Assembly: GCA_963777355.1 (NCBI GenBank)
Contig: CAVZQK010000034.1
Span: 1 to 64,000 of the forward strand
Source of the DNA: DATJHM01 sp963777355
GTDB taxonomy: Bacteria; Chloroflexota; Ktedonobacteria; Ktedonobacterales; Ktedonobacteraceae
DNA: 64,000 nt
Direction: 5' to 3'
Below are positions 17,444-26,166 of this stretch, piece by piece. Position numbers and translations under genes: made by a program. Every line of letters starts with the position of its first letter. Within the stretch, counting starts at the first letter, position 1. The notes below the pieces were generated by a model. That model saw nothing but the letters and a program-made list of their open reading frames with translations, was not told the DNA's origin and did no database searches.

Positions 17444-19812
17444 ACAAGCCCCATCTTCCTCAAATGCTCATCAACTCTCTCACTCAAAACCCCAACCTCT
17501 TCCTCCAACCTGGGTAATGGCGTATCATACCGCTCTGCAAGCTCTTTGATGCGTCCGGTCAAAGTCTGAGAGATACGATTAAGTTCAGCTTTTATGTCAT
17601 CAACAAGCCGCGCCAGCCATTTATCATCGACGACCAGCGTCTTCACCTCGGCCTCGCTCAGTTCCTTGTATTTGGCCGTGACTTTGGCGTCCAGGGCTTT
17701 TTGGGCCTCTTTTATCCGCTTTCTTGCCTCCATCTCCTGTTCGAGCAGGTCAAGGCACTCGTTCAGCAGCTTTTGCTCTTCCTCTATCTCGTCTTCGCCA
17801 AAGAGGTCTTTCAGGCGCACCTTGATGCTGGCCTTTGTAATCTTCCCCTTCTCATTCTTTGCCTCCTCCAACAGACCGCCCTCGCCGCCGTGTTCTTCAT
17901 CCAGCTCTTCCAGTTTGCGTGTCAGCTCTTCCGCCGCCGCTTCCAGCGTCTCAATATGCTGCTGTTCCGCCCTAAAATAGCGGCGAATGACCAGTTCCTG
18001 GGGAACGAGATCGCTATTGGCCTGCCAGTCATCCAGGGCAATCATATATGCATCATCCTGCATCACCTCTCCCCAGTAGCTCATTAGATGCTGATAGATC
18101 GCATATTTGTCAATCAGCCGGACCGCCGCAAAGACTTGCAGGATGTTCTCAGAGAGGAAATCGATCAGGTGTTTCGGCTGACTGCCTGCTCCCAGATCCA
18201 GTAGGGAATCCCTACAACGTCTGTGCCATTCTTCAAACAGCTCGGTCACGGTCCGCATATACGCTTGAAACTCAAGATGTGAAAAAATAACGGGCCTGAT
18301 CTCCTCGCTGCCTACGCACAACTGACTGTACCCTGGCCGCAGTCCCGCCTCAAAAAGATGGGTTTTCAATGTCGGGAAAACCTGCCAGTAGTTGTCCAGC
18401 CCCTCAATGTCGCGATTGGGAATGCCGCCTAGCAGATGCGCCTCGATATCGTGAAGATCTTCCTCTTCAGTGCTATCGATGTAGCGCGGAATATTCAGAT
18501 TGTACTCATTCTCCTCAATCTCGCCCACGCCCACCATGCGCGAATACTTGGGAATCTCAATCTGGCGGTTGAAAACATCGACGATCTTATGAATATCCTG
18601 CTGGCGCAGGCGGTTCTTATTGCCATCCTTCACAAAGCCCTTGCTGGCATCGAGCATAAAAATACCCGTGCGGCTCCCGGCATTCTCCTTATCTAGCACA
18701 ATAATACAGGCCGGAATGCCCGTACCATAGAATAGATTGGGAGGCAGGCCGATAATCCCTTTAATATACCCCCTGCGAATAATCTTCTCACGAATCGCCG
18801 CCTCAGCATTTCCGCGAAAGAGGACTCCATGCGGCAGAATCACTGCCCCTTTTCCGCTGCTTTTGAGCGAACGAATAATATGCAGGAGAAAGGCGTAATC
18901 TCCATTCTTCTGCGGTGGCACCCCATCTTCAAAGCGGCCATACAGATCTTTATAAGGATCAAAGCCATTGCTCCAGGCCTTGCTCGAAAACGGCGGATTT
19001 GCGACCACAAAATCAAAGGTCTTGAGATCGGTGCTTTCCGGCCTGTTGCCTTCGCCTTGTTTATAGTAGGGAGTCGAGAGCGAATTGTCGCGCCAGATCG
19101 TTGCCGTAGGTTGATTATGCAGAAACATATTCATCTTCGCCAGCGCGGCGGTGGCGTTATCCATCTCCTGCCCATAAATAGTAATTCCCACGCGGGATTC
19201 GTCGGCAGCTTTCAGCAAGAGCGAGCCGGACCCGCAGGTTGGATCATAAATACTCTGGTCCTGGCTCCTGGCGTTATTGATGCCAATGACCTTCGCCATA
19301 ATGCGCGAGACCTCGGCAGGTGTGTAAAATTGTCCCTTACTCTTGCCCGACTCGGTAGCGAAGTGGCGCATCAAATACTCGTAGGCATCCCCTAACAGAT
19401 CATCGCCCTCTGCGCGATTCTTGCGGAAATTGAGCGCAGGCGAATCAAAAATAGCCACCAGATTCGAGAGCCGATCCTGCATCTCCTTCCCCTTGCCCAG
19501 CTTATCGGCATCATTGAAGTCTGCAACATCGATCACGCCCTTAAGATCGTTCTCCTCTGCCAGCCTCGCGATAATCTTATTCATCTTATCGCCAATATCC
19601 TTATTCCCCTTGAGAGCCACCATATCGGCAAAGCTCCCCCCTTCAGGAATCTCAATCAGTGGATTCGGCTGACCCGCGTATTTATCGGAGACATATTTCA
19701 CAAACAGGAGGACCAGCACATAATCTTTATACTGCGAAGCATCCATCCCCCCGCGCAGCTCATCGCAGCTTTTCCACAGCGAGCTATACAGCTCACTCTT
19801 CTTAATTGCCAT
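17434..19812 (-). CDS. hsdM: Type I restriction-modification DNA methyltransferase subunit M
   Basis: 792 aa, longer than the usual ~500-550 because of a C-terminal extension rich in Lys/Glu coiled coil (about residues 590-780). It methylates adenine using SAM. N-terminal HsdM_N helical domain (LWKSCDELRGGMDASQYKDY), then GQFYTPAEVSRIMAKVIG, SAM motif I DPTCGSGSLLLKAAD (about 192) and catalytic motif IV VVANPPFSSKAW (about 270), all intact. ATG at 19812. First gene of hsdM-hsdS-hsdR-metallopeptidase, with overlapping ends throughout. In 19813-20085 upstream only AT-rich sequence and no clear promoter was seen. Confidence 0.95.
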   Translation of the reverse strand: MAIKKSELYSSLWKSCDELRGGMDASQYKDYVLVLLFVKYVSDKYAGQPNPLIEIPEGGSFADMVALKGNKDIGDKMNKIIARLAEENDLKGVIDVADFNDADKLGKGKEMQDRLSNLVAIFDSPALNFRKNRAEGDDLLGDAYEYLMRHFATESGKSKGQFYTPAEVSRIMAKVIGINNARSQDQSIYDPTCGSGSLLLKAADESRVGITIYGQEMDNATAALAKMNMFLHNQPTATIWRDNSLSTPYYKQGEGNRPESTDLKTFDFVVANPPFSSKAWSNGFDPYKDLYGRFEDGVPPQKNGDYAFLLHIIRSLKSSGKGAVILPHGVLFRGNAEAAIREKIIRRGYIKGIIGLPPNLFYGTGIPACIIVLDKENAGSRTGIFMLDASKGFVKDGNKNRLRQQDIHKIVDVFNRQIEIPKYSRMVGVGEIEENEYNLNIPRYIDSTEEEDLHDIEAHLLGGIPNRDIEGLDNYWQVFPTLKTHLFEAGLRPGYSQLCVGSEEIRPVIFSHLEFQAYMRTVTELFEEWHRRCRDSLLDLGAGSQPKHLIDFLSENILQVFAAVRLIDKYAIYQHLMSYWGEVMQDDAYMIALDDWQANSDLVPQELVIRRYFRAEQQHIETLEAAAEELTRKLEELDEEHGGEGGLLEEAKNEKGKITKASIKVRLKDLFGEDEIEEEQKLLNECLDLLEQEMEARKRIKEAQKALDAKVTAKYKELSEAEVKTLVVDDKWLARLVDDIKAELNRISQTLTGRIKELAERYDTPLPRLEEEVGVLSERVDEHLRKMGLVWQ

Positions 19813-20085
19813 AAAAGACGTTCTCCATCAACTTTCTACATTCTTTTTCTTGGTGAGTCCATTCCCCACATCTCTCTTCTACCCTCCAAAAAATCTTTTC
19901 TTGCTTCTTCTTTCCATGAGATAAAATTCTGGTAGTGAAATGCTGATTTGCAGAGACATAATATCATAATTTTGCCCGAAATTATCTCTTTTGTTTGGGG
20001 AGTAAAGCCTTTCTGATCACATCAATCAGCGAGGAGGACAAATATATGGAGTCAAGGATATATGAGGATTTCCTCTTTTTACCTG

Positions 20086-21140
20086 TTAGTAGATTTCGCT
20101 TTCAGACTCTTTGCAAACGTTCGCAAACTCAATCATCGGCCCATCCAGCGTAGGTATTTTCCAGTAGTGCAAACGCCAGCCAGCGCCACTTTGTTGTAAT
20201 TTCAATCGCCACGCCTGTCCCTTATCACTTGCCCGCTCCCTTTGTGGGCTGTCCGCTGTCTCATCGGCGCGAAGCTTATGTAAACTATACCCTTTCATAT
20301 CTTTCGCCCTATCCAGAATCACATTGACCAGCGCATGGATGATATTTCGCAAAACAGTCTCGTTCGTATCCAGCTCTCGCTCATTCACAGACCCAATAAA
20401 GCGTGGCCCAAGACGAAATGTGAACGGCTTGAGAGAAGTGGCACCTGCATCTTTTTTCAGTTGTTGTCGAATTGCATAAACGATGCTCTTCTCTCCCTGG
20501 CTCCAGACCTCAATAACATCATTAAGAGGTGGCAGATCATCAGGAGTAATGAGCGGGGAATCGTCTGGATAATTTTATTATCAAGTGGACGAGCAAAGTT
20601 GGGGAGAGCATCTAATACAACAACTGAAATGGTTATCTCTCGTGCGCCATCTTTTAAGGCTACTGTTGCAAGATACAATCCTTGACCAAAAGGATGTGTA
20701 ATATGTTTACAAGCACAACAATCAGCTAGCAGAAGATACAAACCAGCATGTAAATATTCAGGCAGCCGATCAATAAACTGTGCTGGCTCAACAATAATAG
20801 AGTTTTCTGCTGGCTCTATCGCGTAGTCCAGACGTTTTAAATAATCTTCGACATCTAGAACATTATCGCGAAAAAACTCATTGACCTTTCTGGCAATCTG
20901 ACTAGGGTTGATATCCAGCCGGTGCTTTTGTTGGAGCTGCTTTAATTGCCCGAAATTGGGAAACTGTCCATACTCTTCTAAAAGTTGCGATGCCTGCCAG
21001 CAATGGAACCAGCTCAGCGGCGTTGTAAGAGCTTCTTGCAGCCAGATTGTCAACATTCCCAACCATTGCTCGACCTCTTCCCGGCTTGCCTCATCGGGCG
21101 GAATCTGGACGATTATTGGATCAACAAGAATACTAGCCAT
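20086..21140 (-). pseudogene. Unrecognised ~350-aa partner of the DUF3696 AAA ATPase, one frameshift
   Basis: I do not recognise this family. ATG at 21140 overlaps the end of the ATPase gene by 8 bases, so the two are translationally coupled. The first part (about 190 aa) has a Trp-rich helical stretch, LGMLTIWLQEALTTPLSWFH, then a mixed region with LHAGLYLLLADCCACKHITH. The frame slips near 20565-20575, and PDDSPLITPDDLPPLNDVIE continues to the C-terminus (GAGWRLHYWKIPTLDGPMIE). The final domain has the short beta-rich look of some toxin-like proteins, but that is only an impression. Genomic coupling to an ATPase beside a restriction system suggests an anti-phage effector or regulator. Whether the shift is real needs resequencing. 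Confidence 0.7.
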
Positions 21141-23073
21141 TCTGTGCGTTTTTCACTCTCTTCTTCAAACCCGCCGCTGTAATCCTATCTTCTTGCAGCA
21201 TCGTCTCATCGAAAAAGCCATCCGGCCAATTAAGAATATTCCCCTTTGCCGAGATCTCAATAGGATTAAATCTGGTTGCTCCCTGCTCATCCTGATCCAC
21301 AAAATAGATTAAGCAGTCACTATTTTCTTGTCCCTCGGCTAACACAATATGATGGCGGAGCTGACTGACAAGATTTTCGCTATGTGTCTCAATCAAACAT
21401 TGTTTATCACACTTCGCCAGACCCATAAAGAAATCACCCAGGCGTGCCTGTACACTGGGATGCAGATGTAGTTCTGGCTGCTCAACCAGCAAAAGCGTAT
21501 CGCTTGGAGCCAATAGCCCCATCACCAGGATAGGCAAAATCTGGCTAACCCCCACTCCAACCGCAGTAAGAGGCCGCGCCTTCTGTCCCTTCACTGGTAC
21601 CACATGCCAACTTACCCCGCTTTGCCCTGCCACCTGAATCTTCACCTCATCTGCTACACCTAAATAGCTGACCCAGGTATCTAATGCCTCTTTTAATTCG
21701 CTACTTTTAATTATCCCGGAAAATGGATGATACCAGCGTATAGTAGCATTATGGTTAGCATCATAAACAGCCGCCGCATATTCTCCTTTTGCGCCAACAT
21801 CATCTAATTCGCTACTCGGCGCAAATTTTTGTACCGCTTGTGGGTCAGCACGTAACGGCCCCAGATAGCGTATCTTACTGGTAAAAAACTGAATTATTCC
21901 TTCTACCGCACCTTCAAGGCTTTCTACATAAATATTATTGGTGATAGCCTCCAGGGCTTTCGTACCCTTCTCTAAGTATGCTAATTGTTCTGAAATTCCT
22001 TGTACAACAATCTCTATTAGCTTATTTGTAACGCTTCTATTCTCTTCATTTATCTCTAGTAATTGGTACCAGGAAATCAAATCACCAAGAGTTTGACCAG
22101 AAAATTCTTTTGAAATTTCTTCTTCTTCTTTACAGAAGTCAGATAGAGTCTTTTTTAAGGTGTCTTGTAAGACGCTATTTATATCAAGAGTAAATACGTT
22201 AGAAGCGCTTATTCTTAGCAAATATGGAACACTTTTTCCCAATAACCTATTATCGACATCTCTAAGAAGTATATCTACTACCCGCATTAGTTGTGTTTTT
22301 TGCCGCTCCTCAATGCTATATTTTCCAATAAGGCGTGCTGGAAGAAAGTGAGAGAGTGCGATCAGAGATGCGTTGGGAACTCGAATATTGGCTGATCTGT
22401 CTTTGAATGTAAACCTTCCCAGGTAGTTTGACTCGTTAATACTGTAAGGCACAAGTCTTAGATACTCAGGTGATACTTCCTTGAGGAATTCATCAATCTC
22501 TGTGGCAGATAAGAGCTTAATATCTAGCCCGAAATCAGACTCTACTTTAGTAGCATCTTCTGAAAATAGTGCTAGTTGTTCATAATGTGCTTCCATAGGA
22601 GAAAGTTTCATTGCCAATGAAATACTTTCAATAATAACTTTTGCTGCTTCAATAGCAGAGGTACTGACACCATTACTACTAGCGCTACGGAAACGAGAGG
22701 CGAGCTTAACCGACTTAACCTCTCGATGCAATCCAGCAATGTTAATTCTGTCTACTCGTCGGGTTCTGAAATCAACAGACGATCCTGGTTTCTCCTTTTC
22801 CATCTCCAACTCAAATCCGACCACCAGTGTTCGCAAGTCTGTTTGATCACTCAATATATCTTCAAATGTCCCTAGCTGGACTATCGGCCCATTCGGCAGC
22901 AAAGGTCGATCTAGTATTCGGTTGCTTAGAGTCTGTGCAATCATCAAAATCGATTAAATCAGACTACTCTTGCCAGAGCTATTCCGACCAGCAAGCACCG
23001 TCACAGGCGCTAACCGTAGATCTCCTGAATCAAGGATGGGCTTAAAGTTTTGTATAAGCCAGCTTTTTAGCAT
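21133..23073 (-). pseudogene. AAA family ATPase, DUF3696 type, with in-frame TAA after Walker A
   Basis: ATG at 23073, behind AAGGGG, opens MLKSWLIQNFKPILDSGDL and the Walker A loop LAGRNSSGKSSLI. The next codon is TAA (22956-22954) where a Gln codon is expected. The frame then continues for ~604 aa without error. Later motifs are intact: GVGVSQILPILVMGLL (signature-like), Walker B LLLVEQPELHLHP, the switch histidine IETHSENLVSQLRH, and the DUF3696 tail ILNWPDGFFDE. Related ATPases act as sensors or motors in defence modules such as OLD-like systems. A TTG at 22947 could restart translation, but without Walker A. It is the first gene of the pair, with a good promoter upstream. Confidence 0.85.
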
Positions 23074-23138
23074 CGTCTACCCCTTATCCATTGCTTTCAG
23101 TACCGCCAGGATTTGCGTTGATAGCAATTTTCTTTGTC

Positions 23139-23167
23139 ATTATAAGCCTTATCAATATTCATTTCAA
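23139..23167 (-). promoter_or_regulatory. Promoter of the AAA ATPase / partner pair
   Basis: Minus strand: TTGAAA (23167-23162), 17-bp spacer, TATAAT (23144-23139). About 65 bp upstream of the ATG at 23073, giving this pair its own promoter separate from the restriction operon. Confidence 0.8.
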
Positions 23168-23297
23168 CGATGTAACATCTAGCTTTCTTTACAGCGGCAA
23201 CAAGGACGAAAGGTTTTCCTCTCGCTGGCAGAAAGGGAGCATCGCGGGCTTTGGTAGGGACACCATGCAGCGTGCAGCCAGCGTCCCGGCGCAGTAA

Positions 23298-23419
23298 ATC
23301 CTCGCCCGCACGCGTAATCGTGTCCCCCTCGCCAGGCAATTCCTCTTACCCTCGAACCCGCGCAGGAAAATCCTCGCCCGCACGCGTAATCGTGTCCCCC
23401 TCGCCAAGTGATTCCTCTC
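23298..23419. repeat. Two direct copies of intergenic repeat family C
   Basis: A unit with CCTCGCCCGCACGCGTAATC then GTGTCCCCCTCGCCA occurs at about 23298-23348 and 23370-23419. Its reverse complement, slightly diverged, recurs twice at 63.3-63.5 kb. Just upstream, GGGACACCATGCAGCGTGCA (23258-23277) is the reverse complement of a segment of the 63-kb copies. Otherwise 23074-23815 holds only the promoter at 23139; no gene is supported there. Confidence 0.8.
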
Positions 23420-23815
23420 GCCTTCCAAAAAGATGCCTGGGAGAGAGAGTAGGATGACTGCCCTGGTACATCCCAACTTTGACCTTTTCGCTTTTCCTGT
23501 TGTAGGATTCCTCTTCAGAGGCGGCAGGAGCTCTGTCCTTTCTCGACCCGTTTGGGGGTACTGAAACTAGTACCGGTTGCGGCCTCCTGTCAGATCGTTC
23601 ATAATGGCAAAACAGCGTGGTGCTATTTGTATAGTAAGGGCTATGAGCATTTGTGACTATAGTGTGACACTTTTTGCAAAATAGTGAGAGGAATGAACGT
23701 GAATAAGGGTAGTATTGAAAATACCAGTAAAACAGCTCACGCCAAGTAACGATAAGTGGCTCATATTTTATCATACGGCGTAATGCTGAATCTCTCAGCT
23801 CGGAGAAGGAAGATC

Positions 23816-24145
23816 ATGGTTACACCGCGCATAAGCGCTATCGTCTTTGTGCTTTTACTTATTGGTGTCCTTGCAAGTGCAGGGGTAGCTCTAGCCGCCT
23901 GGTTGGGACCAATGAGCGCTCACGGTACGAACGTATTGCACGTAGGAGGAAATGTTGTCCAGGTGGGGCCGGGTAGGGATTTTGTCTTAAAGACAGATAC
24001 TGACGAGGAGATGAATTTCGTCTGTACGGTTGATTGTCGAGCGTCTCTCAGGCATATTGTGCGCCATGAGAAAGAAGATGCTCATACAGATGTCTACTAT
24101 GTTCAGGGATCGAACCACGAGTGGCTCGTCATAGATGTTGATTAA
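23816..24145 (+). CDS. Small exported or membrane-anchored protein
   Basis: 109 aa from ATG at 23816, chosen because AGAAGGAAG lies 7 bp upstream. The N-terminal hydrophobic segment IVFVLLLIGVLASAGVALAA (residues 9-28) ends in an Ala-rich signal-peptidase-like site or acts as an anchor. The outer part is about 80 aa, acidic and beta-rich (TNVLHVGGNVVQVG, YYVQGSNHEWLVIDVD), with a cysteine pair FVCTVDCRAS that could form a disulphide. I do not recognise the family. Its stop overlaps the ATG of the next gene (TAATG), so it probably works with that membrane cytochrome-like protein. Confidence 0.7.
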   Translation: MVTPRISAIVFVLLLIGVLASAGVALAAWLGPMSAHGTNVLHVGGNVVQVGPGRDFVLKTDTDEEMNFVCTVDCRASLRHIVRHEKEDAHTDVYYVQGSNHEWLVIDVD

Positions 24146-24936
24146 TGAGAGGAAATTGGAGTTCATGGATTATTCTAGCAAAGGTGAAAAGAGCTACCGG
24201 CCTTTTTTCAGGCCCTCACCAATGGCGTCTCTGTCTGTTGGTCTCGGTCCTTATTCTCACGGCCTTTTTTATCTTCTTCATGTGGTGTACGCGCGTAAGC
24301 AATGATATGGGGGGCGATAGCTTTGCGGGCCTTTTCTTTGCAGTTTCCAGTACCACCTTTATGTTTCTGGCGGCACTCTCGTTTAGTCTGCGCAGACGTT
24401 CACGCGAACGCTCTGTTGGTGGTCTCAATGCTGTCTTAAACTGGCATATCTGCTTTGGGGCAATCTCGTTGATATTGGTCTTTTTCCACTCTTTCGGGAA
24501 CTATAATCCGCGCACAGGCACCTATGCCCTCTATGGCATGATCGCCCTGGTTATCAGCGGCATCATCGGACGTACCCTGGATCGTGTCGCACCTCGTATT
24601 ATGGCTCAAAGGGTGCAAGCGTCGCTGACCTACCAGGGCGAAGATCGCGTAGATCATATCTTACATGAGATGAGTGGGAGAAAGTCTATCTCTCTCATTG
24701 GTTTTGATGCTTTCTATATGCACAACGAGCGCTATATGAGCACTCTGGAACAAGTTCAGCATGCTCAGGATCAAGAATTATTTTTTCGCTATGTTATCCG
24801 CTACTGGCGTATTTTTCATATCATATTAGCGGTGGTAACAGTAAGCTTAACTCTCTGGCATATTGAGTATGCCTTCGCCTTGATCATTCCGGCGATCCAG
24901 AAATTTGGTATTGGCTACCTCTTACCCTGGCCGTAA
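24145..24936 (+). CDS. Polytopic membrane protein resembling a ferric-reductase/cytochrome b-type heme domain
   Basis: 263 aa, ATG at 24145 overlapping the upstream stop. Hydrophobic segments at about 30-50, 60-80, 95-115, 128-145 and 225-245. Histidines suited to heme ligation lie in membrane helices: LNWHICFGAISLILVFFHSF (two His 14 apart) and IFHIILAVVTVSLTLWHIEY (two His 14 apart). That spacing is typical of bis-His b-type cytochromes and ferric-reductase-like domains. No FAD or NAD domain is present, so electrons would come from or go to a partner, perhaps the small exported protein upstream. Function inferred only from the His pattern. Confidence 0.7.
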   Translation: MRGNWSSWIILAKVKRATGLFSGPHQWRLCLLVSVLILTAFFIFFMWCTRVSNDMGGDSFAGLFFAVSSTTFMFLAALSFSLRRRSRERSVGGLNAVLNWHICFGAISLILVFFHSFGNYNPRTGTYALYGMIALVISGIIGRTLDRVAPRIMAQRVQASLTYQGEDRVDHILHEMSGRKSISLIGFDAFYMHNERYMSTLEQVQHAQDQELFFRYVIRYWRIFHIILAVVTVSLTLWHIEYAFALIIPAIQKFGIGYLLPWP

Positions 24937-25085
24937 AGAAAGATAGCATAAATGAGCCTGGGTCTGGCAGAAAAAAGTTGTCTGACTGGAGAGGGTCGAG
25001 ACCTTCTCTGGTCAGAAAAGGAGACATCGGATGTACGGGTATCCATACTACCCGGCATGAAGATCCATTTTTAGAGGAGAGATGA

Positions 25086-25250
25086 GTGAAACAACCAACG
25101 CGAACGAGAATTTTTATAGGCTATCTTTTGCTTTTCGCTGTAGTTCTGAGCACCGCTTATCTGCAAAGCGTTTTGCATTTTAATACCTATCTTGCTCTGG
25201 CTATCTGTTTTGCTGATACCGTCTTGTCAGCAACATTTCTTTTCCAGTGA
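25086..25250 (+). CDS. Small hydrophobic membrane protein
   Basis: 54 aa from GTG at 25086, behind AGAGGAGAG. A basic start (KQPTRTR) is followed by two hydrophobic segments, IFIGYLLLFAVVLSTAYL and LALAICFADTVLSATFLF, giving a two-helix hairpin. It lies about 150 bp after the cytochrome-like gene on the same strand and may belong to the same unit. An overlapping ATG frame at 25082 gives only 33 charged residues and looks less likely. No family recognised. Confidence 0.5.
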   Translation: MKQPTRTRIFIGYLLLFAVVLSTAYLQSVLHFNTYLALAICFADTVLSATFLFQ

Positions 25251-25286
25251 TAGGGAGAAGATTTCTAACAGCATATTCTTCCTGAA

Positions 25287-25333
25287 AAACCGCATTGTAC
25301 AGGAGATTGTATCCTCTTTCTACAATGCGGTTT
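25287..25333. terminator. 13-bp inverted repeat, probable terminator
   Basis: AAACCGCATTGTA (25287-25299) pairs perfectly with 25321-25333, and a second small hairpin sits in the loop (AGGAG...CTCCT-like). GCCGTTTTAAAAAAA follows, so termination of the upstream membrane genes is plausible, though the T-run is offset. Confidence 0.55.
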
Positions 25334-25442
25334 GCCGTTTTAAAAAAATCCTTGAGGAAGAAAGATTAGCCAAATTTGTTATTTTTCCAGAGAGACCGCC
25401 TTCTTTGCGAATGTCCCATTTTCTTAGAGTGAATGATCCCCC

Positions 25443-25500
25443 TTGACACATTCTCTTTTCTTCTCTATACTTACACTGTAGGCTTACAGTGTAAGTATAG
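25443..25500 (+). promoter_or_regulatory. Promoter with perfect palindromic TetR operator
   Basis: TTGACA (25443-25448), 17-bp spacer, TATACT (25466-25471). The -10 lies inside a perfect 36-bp palindrome, 25465-25500: 16-bp arms around GGCT, core TTACACTGTA / TACAGTGTAA. A repressor bound here would block RNA polymerase. The TetR gene starts 15 bp downstream, so autorepression is the simple reading. Confidence 0.9.
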
Positions 25501-25514
25501 AACAGGCGAGGAAG

Positions 25515-26150
25515 ATGGCGAAACCTGATGGAACACTCACCCGTCAACGGGTGCTGGAAGAAGCTTTGCATTTGATTGATCAAGAGGGGCTGGAAAGCTT
25601 TAGTATGCGCAAGCTCGGAGCGAGGCTTGGCGTCGAGGCCATGTCGCTGTACAATCATGTGGAAAGTAAGCGAGCCTTGTTTGATGGAGTCATCGAACTG
25701 CTTATTGTCCAGACTCCGTACCCTGAGCAACCTGAAGCCACACCACGCGAGGAATTGTGGGTCGTTGCTCACGCCTTTCGAGGCGTTCTCCTCGCTCATC
25801 CACGTGTGCTGCCGCTCATTGCAACCAGTCCGCTGCGAACCAAAGCCTCTCTCGCGATGTTAGATCATCTTCTGGAAATACTCCATCGGGCACAGATCAG
25901 CGGCGTCCAGTCCATCTATGCGCTCCAGTGCATTGTCGGTTTTGTTGTTGGGCATACCTTGCTGGGCACTGGAACGCAAGCTGTCGCGGGTCTGGAGCCA
26001 GGGCCAAACGGCCCAACGGTCTGGCAACACTTTCCGGCAGACCAATACCCCAGGCTCCACACTCTGTTGCCAGAGATCGCACAGTGGAATGCTGACCAGG
26101 AGTTTGACTTTGGATTGCAGGCGCTCTTTCAGAGCCTCTTTGGGGAATAG
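25515..26150 (+). CDS. TetR family regulator with TetR_C-type ligand domain
   Basis: 211 aa, ATG at 25515 behind GAGGAAG. N-terminal HTH: RVLEEALHLIDQEGLESFSM, then RKLGARLGVEAMSLYNHVES, the recognition helix region (about residues 30-55). The C-terminal ligand and dimer domain resembles the tetracycline-repressor C-terminal family (HPRVLPLIATSPLRTKASLA, CIVGFVVGHTLLGTGTQAV). It probably represses itself through the 36-bp palindrome. The downstream hydrolase gene, 16 bp after its stop, is a likely co-regulated target. The inducer is unknown. Confidence 0.92.
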   Translation: MAKPDGTLTRQRVLEEALHLIDQEGLESFSMRKLGARLGVEAMSLYNHVESKRALFDGVIELLIVQTPYPEQPEATPREELWVVAHAFRGVLLAHPRVLPLIATSPLRTKASLAMLDHLLEILHRAQISGVQSIYALQCIVGFVVGHTLLGTGTQAVAGLEPGPNGPTVWQHFPADQYPRLHTLLPEIAQWNADQEFDFGLQALFQSLFGE

Positions 26151-26166
26151 AAAGGTATATGCGTCT

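Noticed and set aside
18829..19395. Plus-strand open frame of 188 codons
   Set aside because: Antisense shadow of hsdM, whose motifs in the other strand are complete.
22954..22956. Stop-codon recoding as explanation of the TAA in the ATPase
   Set aside because: TAA ends other intact genes in the window normally (for example 24143-24145), and no recoding signal is visible.
23189..23774. Open frames over the family C repeats
   Set aside because: They are internally repetitive only because the DNA repeats; no start context or domain supports a protein.
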